DNA of 64,000 nt from Microcystis aeruginosa FD4 (GCF_009792235.1 NZ_CP046973.1:434001-498000); one strand, 5' to 3'; counted from the first letter of the stretch, positions 41,993 to 51,755 are shown. The notes: a model not told the origin generated them from the sequence alone. Numbers and translations are program-made.

Positions 41993-42823
41993 ATGATTAC
42001 CCAATCCTCAATTACTGCCAAGGTAAAAAATTCAGCTATGGCGGATTTTGTTTATCAACCTCCCCCGGCAGCTATCACAGCTAAACGTATTTTAATTAAA
42101 CCTAATTTAGGTTATCCTGTGCCACCACCAGTAACGGTTAGTCTGCCGGTATTAAGTCAAGTTTTGCGGGGATTGAGAGGGGTAAATCCAGGGGCAGAAA
42201 TTATCTTGGTAGAGGGAGTTTGTTCTGCTATTTCTTTGAGAGAGATTATCGATATTTTGGGGGTAAAATCTATTCTCGATCCCGGAATAACCATTCTTGA
42301 TGCTGATAGTTTACCCCAGCAAGAATATCCAAATCTTTCCCCTTTTCCTGTCCGTTTTCCCTCGATGTTTGCCCCTAAAATTATCGAAGAAGTGGATTGT
42401 CGGATCACGATTGGAACCTTAAAACGCACCCATTTAAAGGATAAACCCCTGATTTCTGCTTCTTTAAAAAATCTCTATGGACTCTTTCCCCGTAGTCATT
42501 ATAAAGCCCGTAGTCCCAACTCGCGAGGGCAATTACATCGCCCCGACCTAACGCTAATTTTACAGGATGTCTATTTTTGTATCGGTCATCTTTTTGATGG
42601 GGCAGTGGTGGACGCTAATCTTAAATATTTTAGTAGTAATTGGCGACCGGATCGAGGAAAATCTATTCCCCTCGGTCAGGTGTTTTGGGGTGATGATATG
42701 ATTAGCGTGGATCGCAGTGCTTGTCTGTTAGGTGATGAACCAATGCCGAGTTATTTAGAGGCGATCGATTCCCTTCGTTCTCAACTTTTAAACGGAACCA
42801 AAATAGACAAACACTTGTATTAA
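41993..42823 (+). CDS. DUF362 domain protein
   Basis: A 276-residue DUF362 protein. It has the early ILIKPNLGYPVPP motif, a VEG--SAI stretch, a SLKNLYGLFPRSHYKARS segment (the K-L-G-LP motif of the family) and the VVDANLKYF and GDDMISVDRSACLLG blocks. The cysteine-rich ferredoxin module that some members carry is absent. DUF362 is uncharacterised though sometimes linked to Fe-S proteins. It lies 15 bases after dusA. Full length. Confidence 0.85.
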   Translation: MITQSSITAKVKNSAMADFVYQPPPAAITAKRILIKPNLGYPVPPPVTVSLPVLSQVLRGLRGVNPGAEIILVEGVCSAISLREIIDILGVKSILDPGITILDADSLPQQEYPNLSPFPVRFPSMFAPKIIEEVDCRITIGTLKRTHLKDKPLISASLKNLYGLFPRSHYKARSPNSRGQLHRPDLTLILQDVYFCIGHLFDGAVVDANLKYFSSNWRPDRGKSIPLGQVFWGDDMISVDRSACLLGDEPMPSYLEAIDSLRSQLLNGTKIDKHLY

Positions 42824-42866
42824 ATAAGAGCGGGCTTATTATTTCTACTGCCTTCATTTCCATGGA

Positions 42867-44342
42867 TTAATAAGCACCTTTGCCAAAAAGAACAATTCGC
42901 AGGGTTTCCACTAGAATATCTAGGTCTAAATTCAAAGACCAATTATCGATGTAATACAAATCCAAGCGGGCCGCATCGTTAAAATCATCGATATCCGAGC
43001 GCCCAGAAATCTGCCATAGTCCCGTAATTCCGGGTAAAACTTGATGACGGATATGATGCCATTGGGCGAATTTTTCCACATCTCGCAGGGGTAAAGGTCG
43101 CGGACCGACTAAACTCATTTGACCTAATAAAACATTAAATAATTGCGGCAATTCATCGAGGCTAGTTTTTCTGAGGAAATGACCACCTTTAATAATGCGC
43201 GGATCGTTTTTAAGTTTAAATAAAACTCCATCCTGATTTTCGTTAGCGGCTTCTAATTGCTCTTGCAGTTGATCGGCATTGACTACCATAGTGCGAAACT
43301 TCCACATAAAAAAGGGTTTTCCCTGTAAACCCACCCTCTCCTGTCGGAAAAAGACCGGTCCGGGAGAAGAAAATTTTATTAATAGAGCAATAACAATAAA
43401 TAGAGGTGATAGAAGAATCACACCCAAAAAAGCCCCGATCAAATCGATCATTCTTTTGCTCCGATAATCCCATCCTAAAAGTAAAGGGGCCCGGACGCGC
43501 AAAGTCGGTAAACCGGCGACGATTTCCGGTTGACCGCGACGATAGAGAATTTCGCGACTGGAGGGGAGAAGACGCAGGGTAATCCTCGATCGCCGCAATT
43601 GCCAGTATAATTTTGACGCTAGGTCTGTATTGGGAATATCATCGGCCAATACTTCCACCGCACCGGAATCGGCGATCGCTTTTAGGGTAATGGGTGAGTT
43701 AGCGTCGTTAGCCAAGGCTGCCCCAACCACGGAGTAATGATAGCGTTTTTCTAAGAGCGAGGCTAATTTATCAATTCTAGCGGCGGGAGCAATAATAAAA
43801 ACCGCTAATTTGCTATTTTTTGGCTGTATTTGTCGGACAATTAGGGTAGTGATCAGACGAAATCCGAAGACGAGAATAACACTAAAAAACCAAGCGCTGA
43901 AAAAAAGCGATCGAGGGGGATCTAATTTCGGATCGTAAAAATAACCGACAACTAGAGAAGATAGGTAAACAATGCTAATTAATTGACCGGTTTTTAGATA
44001 ATCTTGGCTTTTTGGGGAAGAACTATACAAACCATTTTGGGCGAACAAAAATACGATCGCCCCAGCAAAAATCCAGAATAAACTAGGTAATCCCAACCAA
44101 TTCCACCAGACTAATCCAGAAGGGATGGGGGAGAAAAATTGATTAAAATAACGAGCGCCAAACCAAGCCGCCGCTAGAGCCAAAATATCCCCCAAAATTA
44201 GCACAGATAAACCTTGCCATTGGGGACGAGTGCGACGAAACCAGTGGATTCTCTGGGGTGAGCGAATATCGGATAGCCACTGACGGGGGAGACGGTGCAT
44301 GGGAGGAGCAAGCGGCGGCGATGTAGCGTTTGGCATTCTCAA
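42867..44342 (-). CDS. Polyprenyl-phosphate sugar transferase (WbaP/WcaJ type)
   Basis: A 491-residue membrane enzyme. Four predicted membrane helices lie in 45-155, a CoA-binding-like segment at about 170-280, and a fifth hydrophobic helix near 300-320. The catalytic bacterial sugar transferase domain lies at 325-491, with SSPGPVFFRQERVGLQGKPF, MWKFRTMV, TSLDELPQLFNVLLG, VGPRPLP and PGITGLWQISGRS. It moves a sugar phosphate to undecaprenyl phosphate, the first step in exopolysaccharide or capsule units. No glycosyltransferase cluster adjoins, so it acts with unlinked genes. The extreme N-terminus is Pro-rich. Confidence 0.92.
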   Translation of the reverse strand: MRMPNATSPPLAPPMHRLPRQWLSDIRSPQRIHWFRRTRPQWQGLSVLILGDILALAAAWFGARYFNQFFSPIPSGLVWWNWLGLPSLFWIFAGAIVFLFAQNGLYSSSPKSQDYLKTGQLISIVYLSSLVVGYFYDPKLDPPRSLFFSAWFFSVILVFGFRLITTLIVRQIQPKNSKLAVFIIAPAARIDKLASLLEKRYHYSVVGAALANDANSPITLKAIADSGAVEVLADDIPNTDLASKLYWQLRRSRITLRLLPSSREILYRRGQPEIVAGLPTLRVRAPLLLGWDYRSKRMIDLIGAFLGVILLSPLFIVIALLIKFSSPGPVFFRQERVGLQGKPFFMWKFRTMVVNADQLQEQLEAANENQDGVLFKLKNDPRIIKGGHFLRKTSLDELPQLFNVLLGQMSLVGPRPLPLRDVEKFAQWHHIRHQVLPGITGLWQISGRSDIDDFNDAARLDLYYIDNWSLNLDLDILVETLRIVLFGKGAY

Positions 44343-44409
44343 AGATTAACCCATTGTCGGTTAACGCAACTACTCTTTAGGTTGCCCAAAAACCTCCCTC
44401 AGTGATCAG

Positions 44410-44760
44410 TTATGCGTCTATCCAGATGCTGCCGTCTTCGATGCGAAGGGGATAAACGGGTAAAGCTTGGGGTTGAGAAACTGCCGCCATCGCTTTGTTA
44501 ACCACGGGGGGCCAGGTAATCCAGTCTTTGACAGCACCACTACAGAGATCAAAAGAACTACGATGCCAGGGACAAACGATCACACCATCCTCGGTAATTT
44601 GGCCCTTCGTCATCGATAATTTTAAATGAGGACAACGATTACCGACGGCGTGGAATTGACCGTTATTGTTAATCAAGAGAATGGAACTGTCCCCCACTTT
44701 TACCACTTGACGGGCGCCGGGGGCAAGGGAATCTACAGATAATACTTTTGTCCAACTCAT
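44410..44760 (-). CDS. Rieske [2Fe-2S] protein
   Basis: A 116-residue single Rieske domain. Cluster ligands are seen in CPHLKL (43-48) and CPWHRSSFDLCSG (63-75): two Cys-x-His pairs. There is no membrane anchor, so it is a soluble ferredoxin of the NirD/BphF kind, not the cytochrome b6f subunit. The redox partner is unknown. It is separated from the upstream DUF1997 gene on the same strand by only eight bases, suggesting an operon. Confidence 0.92.
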   Translation of the reverse strand: MSWTKVLSVDSLAPGARQVVKVGDSSILLINNNGQFHAVGNRCPHLKLSMTKGQITEDGVIVCPWHRSSFDLCSGAVKDWITWPPVVNKAMAAVSQPQALPVYPLRIEDGSIWIDA

Positions 44761-44768
44761 ATTTTTAT

Positions 44769-45350
44769 TTAACCAAGGGAGAGATCGAGAATAGTTTCGG
44801 GGGAATTTTGGGCAATAATATCCTGTTTAGCCCATTGTTGGTAATCTTGCAACAATTGACTCATTAAACGCTGTTTAATCCGCAATAAAACCCCTTTTAA
44901 GAGACTATTGCCGGTGATTTCTAACAACGGACGCGGGGTTAACCATAATGGCGGTGGTAGAGCAACTTTCACCTCAAGATTAGCTTTCCCCGCTAGATAG
45001 GTTTGATTATTTTTTTCCACAGGAGCGAGTTTGCCTTTAATATCGAGGCTAAAGCGATCGTTGATATAATCAATACCTTTGATCTGACAGTCTTCTGATT
45101 GCAAAAATATTGTCCCCCCAGAAGTAGCCCAGACATTGAGGATAACCGTGGGCTGAAAATAGTACATATTCAAGAAGTTTAGGGGACGCATTTTTAGGCG
45201 AAACCGATGCTCAGACAGGTTTTCTGTTAAGCTAGTCTCAACGATAGCCTGTACTAATCTTTGCGGTTGGCGCAGATAATGCTGAATCGGGATGGTTTGT
45301 TCAGCAACAACAATTTCTAGGGATTCGGCAGCGGTAAAAGTTACTTCCAT
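44769..45350 (-). CDS. DUF1997 protein
   Basis: A 193-residue protein of the DUF1997 family, restricted to cyanobacteria and plants. It is a lipid-transfer-like beta barrel with the HRFRLKMRPLNFLNMYYFQP motif, a LPPPLWLTPRPLLE-TGN segment and a C-terminal amphipathic helix. The function is unknown. It heads a two-gene operon with the Rieske protein. Confidence 0.85.
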   Translation of the reverse strand: MEVTFTAAESLEIVVAEQTIPIQHYLRQPQRLVQAIVETSLTENLSEHRFRLKMRPLNFLNMYYFQPTVILNVWATSGGTIFLQSEDCQIKGIDYINDRFSLDIKGKLAPVEKNNQTYLAGKANLEVKVALPPPLWLTPRPLLEITGNSLLKGVLLRIKQRLMSQLLQDYQQWAKQDIIAQNSPETILDLSLG

Positions 45351-45509
45351 AAGTTGGCTATCTTGAATTTGTCTCCCTTCTTAATTTTACTTGACAAAAC
45401 TTATACTTTTCGACAGTCCAGATGTAGAAATTTTACCGCTAAGAGGGGACACAAACCAGATTTTTGCCCAAAGTTAGGCTTTTTTCAGTGATCGGTTATC
45501 AGTTATCAA

Positions 45510-45770
45510 CCAGATGTAATTATTTTAGATATAGGGATGCCGGTCTTAGATGGACACAGCGCCGCTATTCAACTCAAACAATTCGACCCTTATGTCCGCA
45601 TTATCGCCTATAGTTCCTTGCCAAAGCTGCCAATGGAAAAAAATAATCAAAGTACAGCTTTTGACCTATAATGCTCTGAAGATATATCTTCCCAAGCTCT
45701 GATCAAAGCGATCGATGACTTGGGAAAATTAGCACAATCGGACAAACATCAATCCAGTCGAGTCGGTTAG
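45510..45770 (+). pseudogene. Response-regulator receiver remnant
   Basis: An 87-codon stretch reads PDVIILDIGMPVLDGHSAAI, then RIIAYSS, an internal TAA at about 45669, and AIDDLGKLAQSDKHQSSRVG before the final stop. VIILD-GMP-LDG is the phosphorylation site of a receiver domain. The N-terminal strand with the acidic pair is missing and the conserved Lys region is decayed. It is a pseudogene whose last base abuts the stop of the convergent gene. Confidence 0.75.
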
Positions 45771-45953
45771 TTAACTAAGTTTTTCTTCAGGAAAAGTTGC
45801 TTGAAACTCATCGAGTAATTCATCCAACTCCTCAAGAGCTTGATTAACATCCAATCTCAGGCCGCCAATGTCGGGTTTATCGCGCAATTGCAGTAAATAA
45901 TCGCGTTTATTAGCCATTTGTTGCACTTTATCGATCAAGCTGGTTTTATCCAT
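45771..45953 (-). CDS. Small hypothetical protein
   Basis: A 60-residue helical, acidic protein (MDKTSLIDKVQQMANKRDYL, then ALEELDELLDEFQATFPEE). The family is unknown; its size and composition resemble small cyanobacterial coiled-coil proteins. An AGAGGGTGA ribosome site precedes the start, and the stop abuts the response-regulator remnant. Confidence 0.55.
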   Translation of the reverse strand: MDKTSLIDKVQQMANKRDYLLQLRDKPDIGGLRLDVNQALEELDELLDEFQATFPEEKLS

Positions 45954-46105
45954 AATTCACCCTCTGGTACTGACTGCGATTATATCTCAGTCAGCCCCTA
46001 TCAGTGGCTCTCCTGCAAAAATCAAAAATCTTCTCTTGGGTGAGGAGACAGTAAACTCCGAGACAGGAGGATAAAAAAAGACAAGAGACAGCTAACTGAT
46101 AACTG

Positions 46106-46238
46106 AGGCTGCATCTCAATTTTGGATCAATATCTAGTTGACATTTTGGGCGCACGCAGTGCGCCCCTACCATTGGCGCAATCATATATATTATTGTAGG
46201 GGCGAATTGCCTTCGCCCTCTTTGAATGAGATGCACCT
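46106..46238. mobile_element. MITE family 2 with GGGCG hairpins
   Basis: The ends AGGCTGCATCTCAATTT and AATGAGATGCACCT are inverted repeats. Inside are two hairpins, GGGCGCACGCAGTGCGCCC and GGGGCGAATTGCCTTCGCCC. A related stretch lies at 50030-50158, and loose ends (GGTGCATCTCA) at 27140 and 37874. Confidence 0.65.
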
Positions 46239-46275
46239 GATAACTAATCACTGATAACTGATAACTGACTTTCCT

Positions 46276-47847
46276 ATGTCCCCTCTCAATTCCCACCGCT
46301 CAGAAATAACTACCGTTGCCGATCCTATTTATCTGGAAATCTTTAAAAATCTCTATCAATTTATTGCCGAAGAAATGGGAATTACTCTGCAAAATACGGC
46401 AGCAAGTGTCAATATTAAAGAGCGCCTAGACTTCTCCTGTGCTATCTTTGATCAGGTGGGAAATTTAATTGCTAATGCTCCTCATATTCCTGTCCATTTA
46501 GGCTCTATGTCCGATAGTGTTAAAAGTTTAATTCAGGATAAAGGTGAGACGATTCGTCCAGGGAATGTTTATCTAGCTAATAATCCTTATAATGGCGGTA
46601 CTCACCTGCCAGATGTCACCGTAATTAGTCCTATTTTTGACCGCCAAAATCAGGAAATATTATTTTATCTTGCCTCCCGGGGACATCAAGCCGATATCGG
46701 TGGAATTTCTCCCGGTTCTATGCCTCCTCACTCTGTCCATATTAGCGAAGAGGGAATTTTATTCGATAATTTTTTGCTGGTAGCGGCGGGTAAATTTCGG
46801 GAACAAGAATTAATTAATCACTTAACTAATAGTCCTTTTCCAGCACGCAATATCGCCCAAAATATTGCCGATTTTCAAGCACAAATAGCCGCTAATGCCA
46901 AGGGGGAAAGAGAATTACATAATATGGTTGATCGCTACGGATTAGCTATGGTTAAAGCCTATCAACAGTTTGTTCAAGATAATGCGGAATTAGCGGTTAG
47001 AAAAGCTATATCTGTCTTAAAAGATGGTGAATTTACCTATGATCTGGATAACGGTGCTGTCATCAAGGTCAGAATTAGCATAGATACTGATAATTGTCAA
47101 GCAACCATCGATTTTACTGGCACATCTGACCAGTTAAATAATAATTTTAATGCACCCTTGGCAGTGACAAGAGCGGCGGTTTTATACGTTTTTCGCACCC
47201 TTGTGGAGGAGGCAATTCCTTTAAATGCTGGCTGTTTCAAACCCCTCCATTTAATTATCCCTTCTGGCTGTTTTCTTAATCCCGTTTATCCAGCAGCCGT
47301 AGTAGGGGGAAATGTGGAAACTTCTCAAGCAATAGTTAATGCTTTATACGGTGCTTTAGGCATTCAAGCAGCCAGTCAAGGGACGATGAATAATTTCACT
47401 TTTGGCAATCAAGAATATCAATATTATGAGACTATTTGTGGCGGTTCCGGTGCGGGGGCAAATTTTGCGGGAACTGCTGCCGTACAAACCCAGATGACTA
47501 ATTCCCGTCTCACCGATCCAGAAGTATTAGAAATGCGCTATCCTGTGTTAGTAGAAAGTTTTAGCATTCGCCCCGATAGTGGCGGCAAGGGACAATATTC
47601 TGGAGGTGATGGTGTGATGAGAAGGATTAAATTTCAAGAGACCATGACTGCTAATATTTTATCGGGTAATCGCCGGATTCCCCCCTTTGGACTAGCGGGA
47701 GGAAAAGCCGGTAAAATAGGACGTAATGCCGTGGAAAGAAACGATGGAACTATCGAAGAATTGCCCGGTACTGCGACTGTAGAAATGAACCCCGGTGATA
47801 TTTTTATTATTGAAACCCCCGGCGGTGGTGGCTATGGAAATTGCTGA
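46276..47847 (+). CDS. Hydantoinase B/oxoprolinase family protein
   Basis: A 523-residue HyuB-type protein. It shows the DPI-LEIFKNLYQFIAEEMG start, ERLDFSCAIFD, a long HIPVHLGSM segment, the NNPYNGGTHLPDVTV motif, ASRGHQADIGG-SPGSMPP, and the C-terminal FSIRPDSGGKGQYSGGDG and PGGGGYGN. HyuB pairs with the ATP-binding HyuA in hydantoin or 5-oxoproline hydrolysis, but no hyuA adjoins here, so the partner must be elsewhere. The exact substrate is not predictable. Full length. Confidence 0.9.
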   Translation: MSPLNSHRSEITTVADPIYLEIFKNLYQFIAEEMGITLQNTAASVNIKERLDFSCAIFDQVGNLIANAPHIPVHLGSMSDSVKSLIQDKGETIRPGNVYLANNPYNGGTHLPDVTVISPIFDRQNQEILFYLASRGHQADIGGISPGSMPPHSVHISEEGILFDNFLLVAAGKFREQELINHLTNSPFPARNIAQNIADFQAQIAANAKGERELHNMVDRYGLAMVKAYQQFVQDNAELAVRKAISVLKDGEFTYDLDNGAVIKVRISIDTDNCQATIDFTGTSDQLNNNFNAPLAVTRAAVLYVFRTLVEEAIPLNAGCFKPLHLIIPSGCFLNPVYPAAVVGGNVETSQAIVNALYGALGIQAASQGTMNNFTFGNQEYQYYETICGGSGAGANFAGTAAVQTQMTNSRLTDPEVLEMRYPVLVESFSIRPDSGGKGQYSGGDGVMRRIKFQETMTANILSGNRRIPPFGLAGGKAGKIGRNAVERNDGTIEELPGTATVEMNPGDIFIIETPGGGGYGNC

Positions 47848-47979
47848 ACGATAACTTTAATTTTAATTAAGTACCTAAGCAAAATTAATTACACATATCT
47901 AACTACCTTTTGCCTTTTGCCTTTTGCCTTTTGTCTATCCTAACCAAGAAGTTAATTTTGTCCTATTACTTATTAATTC

Positions 47980-49045
47980 ATGACAATTATCTTAGCGATC
48001 GAAACCAGTTGCGATGAAACGGCCGTGGCTATTGTTAACAATAATCTGGTGTTGAGTAGTGTGGTTTCTTCTCAAATTGATCTCCATCGTCTCTATGGCG
48101 GTGTTGTGCCAGAAATGGCCTCTCGACAACACCTAGAAACCATTAATTTTTGTCTAGAAAAAGCTTGGCAAGAAACGGGGTTAACTTGGTCGGAAATTGA
48201 TGGAATAGCCGCCACAGTTGCTCCCGGTTTAGTCGGTGCTTTAATGGTGGGAATGACGGCGGCCAAAACCCTGGCTATTGTCCACGATAAACCCTTTATC
48301 GGCATTCATCATCTCGAAGGTCATATCTATGCTTCCTATCTGGCTGAATCTGATCTTAAACCCCCCTTTTTATCTCTTTTAGTCTCTGGGGGTCATACCA
48401 GTTTAATCCATGTGCAGGCCTGCGGCAAATATCAACAATTAGGAACTACTAGAGATGATGCAGCCGGAGAAGCTTTTGATAAAGTGGCACGATTATTAAA
48501 CTTAAGTTATCCTGGTGGTCCGATCATCGATTCGCATGGCCAAAGATGGTAATCCCCAAGCTTTTCCCTTTCCTGAAGGTAAAATATCTTTACCAACCGG
48601 TGGTTTTCATGCCTACGATTCCAGTTTTAGCGGTTTAAAAACTGCTGTTTTGCGCTTAGTAGAGAAATTCGAGCCAGATAATTTACCTGTAGCTGATATA
48701 GCCGCTAGTTTTCAAGATACGGTAGCCAGAAGTTTAACCCGTCGGACAATCAATTGTGCCTTAGATTATGGCTTAAAAACTATTGCGATCGGGGGAGGAG
48801 TGGCGGCCAATAGTGCCTTAAGAAATCATCTAGAAACTGCCGCCAAAAATCATCATTTAACCGTCTATTTTCCGCCGCTTAAACTCTGTACCGATAACGC
48901 CGCTATGATTGCTCGCGCTGCCGTTGATCATTATGATCTTGGTCATTTTTCTGACCTTTCTATCGGTGTTCGTTCCCGTTTACCTTTAAGCGAAGTTATG
49001 CAATTATATAATACGTCAGATTCAGCCATCAGTATTCAGAATTGA
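47980..49045 (+). pseudogene. tsaD: tRNA N6-adenosine threonylcarbamoyltransferase TsaD, one-base frameshift
   Basis: The first frame (47980-48552) has MTIILAIETSCDETAVAIV, the metal-binding HHLEGH and SGGHTS segments and SYPGGPIID, then reads off into a premature stop. The homologous continuation (RMAKDGNPQAFPFPEGKISL, FQDTVARSLTRRT, GGGVAANSALR) is in the next frame to 49045. An extra T at 48531-48532 (GATTCGC where GATCGC is expected) accounts for it. TsaD makes the t6A base at tRNA position 37 and is nearly always essential, so a sequencing error, a second gene elsewhere or frameshift decoding must be considered. truB follows 80 bases later. Confidence 0.9.
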
Positions 49046-49124
49046 GGAGATTGCTTTTATCTATTCTCCCCATCACCCCATCACCCCACCACCCCACTTC
49101 ATAATTCATAATTCATAATTTATA

Positions 49125-50006
49125 ATGTTTGGCTTTTTAAATCTCAATAAACCCCCCGATTGGACTTCTCACGATTGTGTGGCCAAAGTCCGAAAAATTC
49201 TTAAGACAAAACGAGTCGGCCATGGCGGAACTTTAGATCCTATGGCTACGGGAGTTTTACCGATCGCCGTCGGGGCTGCCACCCGATTACTGGCCTATTT
49301 ACCCGAAAATAAGGCTTATCGGGCAAAAATCCAGTTAGGACTCAGCACCGATACCGATGATATTACGGGAAAAGCGATCGCCACTTGTCCCTGGCCCGAT
49401 TTAACTTTAGAGGCGGTTAAGCCCCATTTAGCGGAATTTATTGGCAATATTGCCCAAATTCCGCCGATGTATAGTGCTATTCACAAGGATGGTCGCCGTC
49501 TCTACGAATTGGCTCGCAAAGGGGAAATAATCGCAGTGGAGCCTCGTCAGGTCAAAATTGACCAAATTACGGTTTTAGGCTGGTTAGAGGGCGAATTTCC
49601 GCAAATAGAGCTAGATATTCACTGTGGATCGGGGACTTATATTCGTTCCCTAGCCAGAGATTTGGGCAAGGTGTTAGCTGTGGGTGGCACTTTAGCCAGT
49701 TTAACTCGCACGGAAAGCTGTGGTTTTCAATTAGCCGATAGTATTAATCTCGAAGCTTTAATGGCTAATTCTGAGGGTTTAATTTCGCCTCGCATTGCCT
49801 TGGCACATCTAGACTGGATTTCTTTCACACCAGAGAGAGTTATCGATTGGTTTCACGGCAGAAAAATTAATCTCACCGATACAAATGTTATCATCGGTTC
49901 TCTGGTTGCCGTGGAGTCTTTAGAGGCTCAATTTCTCGGCATTGGTGAGATAGTTGTTATAGAAGATGAATACTGCCTACAGCCTAAAATAGTTATTCAG
50001 CAATAG
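49125..50006 (+). CDS. truB: tRNA pseudouridine(55) synthase
   Basis: A 293-residue enzyme with the LNLNKPPDWTSHDCVAKVR start, the catalytic GHGGTLDPMATGVLP motif (Asp38), AYRAKIQLGLSTDTDD, PPMYSAIHKDGRRLYELAR and the CGSGTYIRSLARDLG motif. It converts U55 in the T-arm of tRNA to pseudouridine. The C-terminal PUA-like tail is short, as in cyanobacteria. Same strand as tsaD, probably with its own promoter in the intervening repeats. Confidence 0.96.
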   Translation: MFGFLNLNKPPDWTSHDCVAKVRKILKTKRVGHGGTLDPMATGVLPIAVGAATRLLAYLPENKAYRAKIQLGLSTDTDDITGKAIATCPWPDLTLEAVKPHLAEFIGNIAQIPPMYSAIHKDGRRLYELARKGEIIAVEPRQVKIDQITVLGWLEGEFPQIELDIHCGSGTYIRSLARDLGKVLAVGGTLASLTRTESCGFQLADSINLEALMANSEGLISPRIALAHLDWISFTPERVIDWFHGRKINLTDTNVIIGSLVAVESLEAQFLGIGEIVVIEDEYCLQPKIVIQQ

Positions 50007-50029
50007 GGTTAATAATGGGTAGATCTCAA

Positions 50030-50158
50030 TTTTGGAGAAATATCTAATATATTACATTTTGGGCGCAGGCACTGCGCCCCTACCATTGGCGCAATAATAT
50101 TATTGTAGGGACGAATTGCATTCGCCCTATTGTAGGGGCGAATTGCATTCGCCCTCCG
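50030..50158. repeat. GGGCG hairpin repeats (MITE family 2 relative)
   Basis: AGATCTCAATTTTGGAG starts a region like 46106-46238, with GGGCGCAGGCACTGCGCCC and two tandem GTAGGG-CGAATTGCATTCGCCCT hairpins. The second hairpin is a direct duplication of the first. No gene. Confidence 0.65.
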
Positions 50159-50257
50159 GAAAGAGGGAACAGGAAAGGGAAAAATATGTATAATTGATTC
50201 TCTCTGGGTACTTAATAAACACTTTTTCTATATCTTAAGTATGCTTATTCGGACAAA

Positions 50258-50515
50258 CTAAGCTTTTTTATTAACAGTATAAACCCACTGATTATGATTT
50301 TTTTTGGCCACGATTTTTTTAGAAGCGACCAAAGATTTTAGACAAAGATTGAGCATAGAAACGGGACGATTTAAGCGTTGGCTCAATTCTTGAACTGTGA
50401 TTCCTTGGGGATAAACTTGCATAAGTTCAAAAATTTGTGCGCTAGTATTTAATCCTTTTGTGGGACTAATAATCTTAATAGCCAAGGCTAGTAATCGGGA
50501 GAAACAACAGGCCAT
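50258..50515 (-). CDS. Small winged-helix-like hypothetical protein
   Basis: An 85-residue protein. Residues 25-80 (TSAQIFELMQVYPQGITVQE, LSQRLNRPVSMLNLCLKSLV, then KKNHNQWVY) have the helix-turn-helix plus wing pattern of MarR- or DprA-C-terminal-like domains. The N-terminus is hydrophobic (MACCFSRLLALAIKII). It could be a small regulator, or the detached C-terminal domain of DprA; no partner adjoins. It is the downstream neighbour of hisC on the same strand. Confidence 0.5.
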   Translation of the reverse strand: MACCFSRLLALAIKIISPTKGLNTSAQIFELMQVYPQGITVQELSQRLNRPVSMLNLCLKSLVASKKIVAKKNHNQWVYTVNKKA

Positions 50516-50617
50516 TAGACCCTTGTTTGTCGCTGCTTTGTTCCGATCGATCTAGCCTTTTTTTTCAAGAAGTTATCAGGGTTTAAAGTGTTAATAAAAA
50601 CTCGACGAAAATAGAGA

Positions 50618-51664
50618 TTAATTTGTTCCCATAATCTCTTGAATAGCAGATAAAAGGCGATCAATCTCCCCATCAGTGCCGATGGAAATCCGCACATAAT
50701 TCTGAATGCGAGGATGTTTAAAGTATCGCACTAATATCTGACGCTCTTTGAGTTGATTATATAATTCACTGGCGCTAATCTGGGGGGGAGAAGCGAGGAT
50801 AAAATTAGCTTCCGAGTCAAAAACAATAAATCCCAACTCGCGCAAAGAAGTAATTAAACGGCTGCGGGTTTGACAGACTTTTTGCCAAACTTCCTCAAAA
50901 TAATTATGGTGTTTTAAAGCTGCTGTGGCTAAAGTTTGAGCGATGCGATCTAAATTATAGGAATCACGCACCTTATCCATCTGTTCGATAATTGCCCTCG
51001 AAGCAAAACCGAAACCGACTCTTAACCCCGCTAAACTATAACTTTTCGACATGGTGCGACTAATGATGACATTATCGTAACGGGAGAGAAAATCGAGATG
51101 ATTGTCATCACTAAAATCCACATAAGCTTCATCAATTAATACCAATCCCGACGCATTAGCACAGGTTGCTTCTAAATAGTCGCGCTTAAGATGTTTACCT
51201 AGGGGAGGATTAGGAGAAGCGAGAAAAATTAATTTCGCTTCCGGACAAATAATCGGCCCTGCTAATTCAAATTGATCATTAGTGGTAAATTCGATAATAT
51301 TTGCCCCGTGTACCCGGGCAATTGTCTCGTAAAGGGAATAGGTTAAATCCAAAAAAGCGACGCTTTCGCCAGGGTTAACAAAAGTTCGCAGGGCGATATT
51401 AAGGATATCATCGGAGCCATTACCTGCGATTATCTGATCAGCTGTTATGCCGTATAATTCCGCCGCCGTTTGCCGTAACTCTTTTGAGATAGGATCGGGA
51501 TAGAGTCGGACTTTCTCTAATTGCTCTTGCAGGTGGGCAAAAATTTCCGCCGGTGGGGGATAGGGATTCTCGTTGGTGTTAAGTTTGGTAAATCCCGCAG
51601 TTTGGGGCTGTTCTCCCGGAGTGTAGGCGGGGGTTTGACGAACACAATCGCGTGTGGGTAGCAT
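50618..51664 (-). CDS. hisC: Histidinol-phosphate aminotransferase
   Basis: A 348-residue PLP enzyme (start at the ATG at 51664, MLPTRDCVRQTPAYTPGEQP; an in-frame upstream reading adds 24 unlikely residues). It has the substrate NENPYPPP segment, the AGNGSDDILN phosphate loop, DEAYVDF with the pyridine-binding Asp, the PLP lysine in SRTMSKSYSLAGLRVGF and a terminal VRISIG-----RLL. It makes histidinol phosphate and 2-oxoglutarate from imidazole acetol phosphate and glutamate in histidine synthesis. Some paralogs act on Phe or Tyr. Confidence 0.93.
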   Translation of the reverse strand: MLPTRDCVRQTPAYTPGEQPQTAGFTKLNTNENPYPPPAEIFAHLQEQLEKVRLYPDPISKELRQTAAELYGITADQIIAGNGSDDILNIALRTFVNPGESVAFLDLTYSLYETIARVHGANIIEFTTNDQFELAGPIICPEAKLIFLASPNPPLGKHLKRDYLEATCANASGLVLIDEAYVDFSDDNHLDFLSRYDNVIISRTMSKSYSLAGLRVGFGFASRAIIEQMDKVRDSYNLDRIAQTLATAALKHHNYFEEVWQKVCQTRSRLITSLRELGFIVFDSEANFILASPPQISASELYNQLKERQILVRYFKHPRIQNYVRISIGTDGEIDRLLSAIQEIMGTN

Positions 51665-51755
51665 GAACTCTCTGGGGCGGCAATTTCTAGCAAGCTTTTT
51701 ATTATAGCTGATTATCAGGGGTTGAATAGATGTCAACCCCTACCGGTAAAACTAA

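Noticed and set aside
46276..47847. hyuB as half of a hyuAB operon
   Set aside because: Neighbouring sequence on both sides contains no HyuA motifs.
50515..50697. A 60-codon minus-strand frame joining the end of hisC to the next gene
   Set aside because: It overlaps hisC in another frame and resembles nothing.
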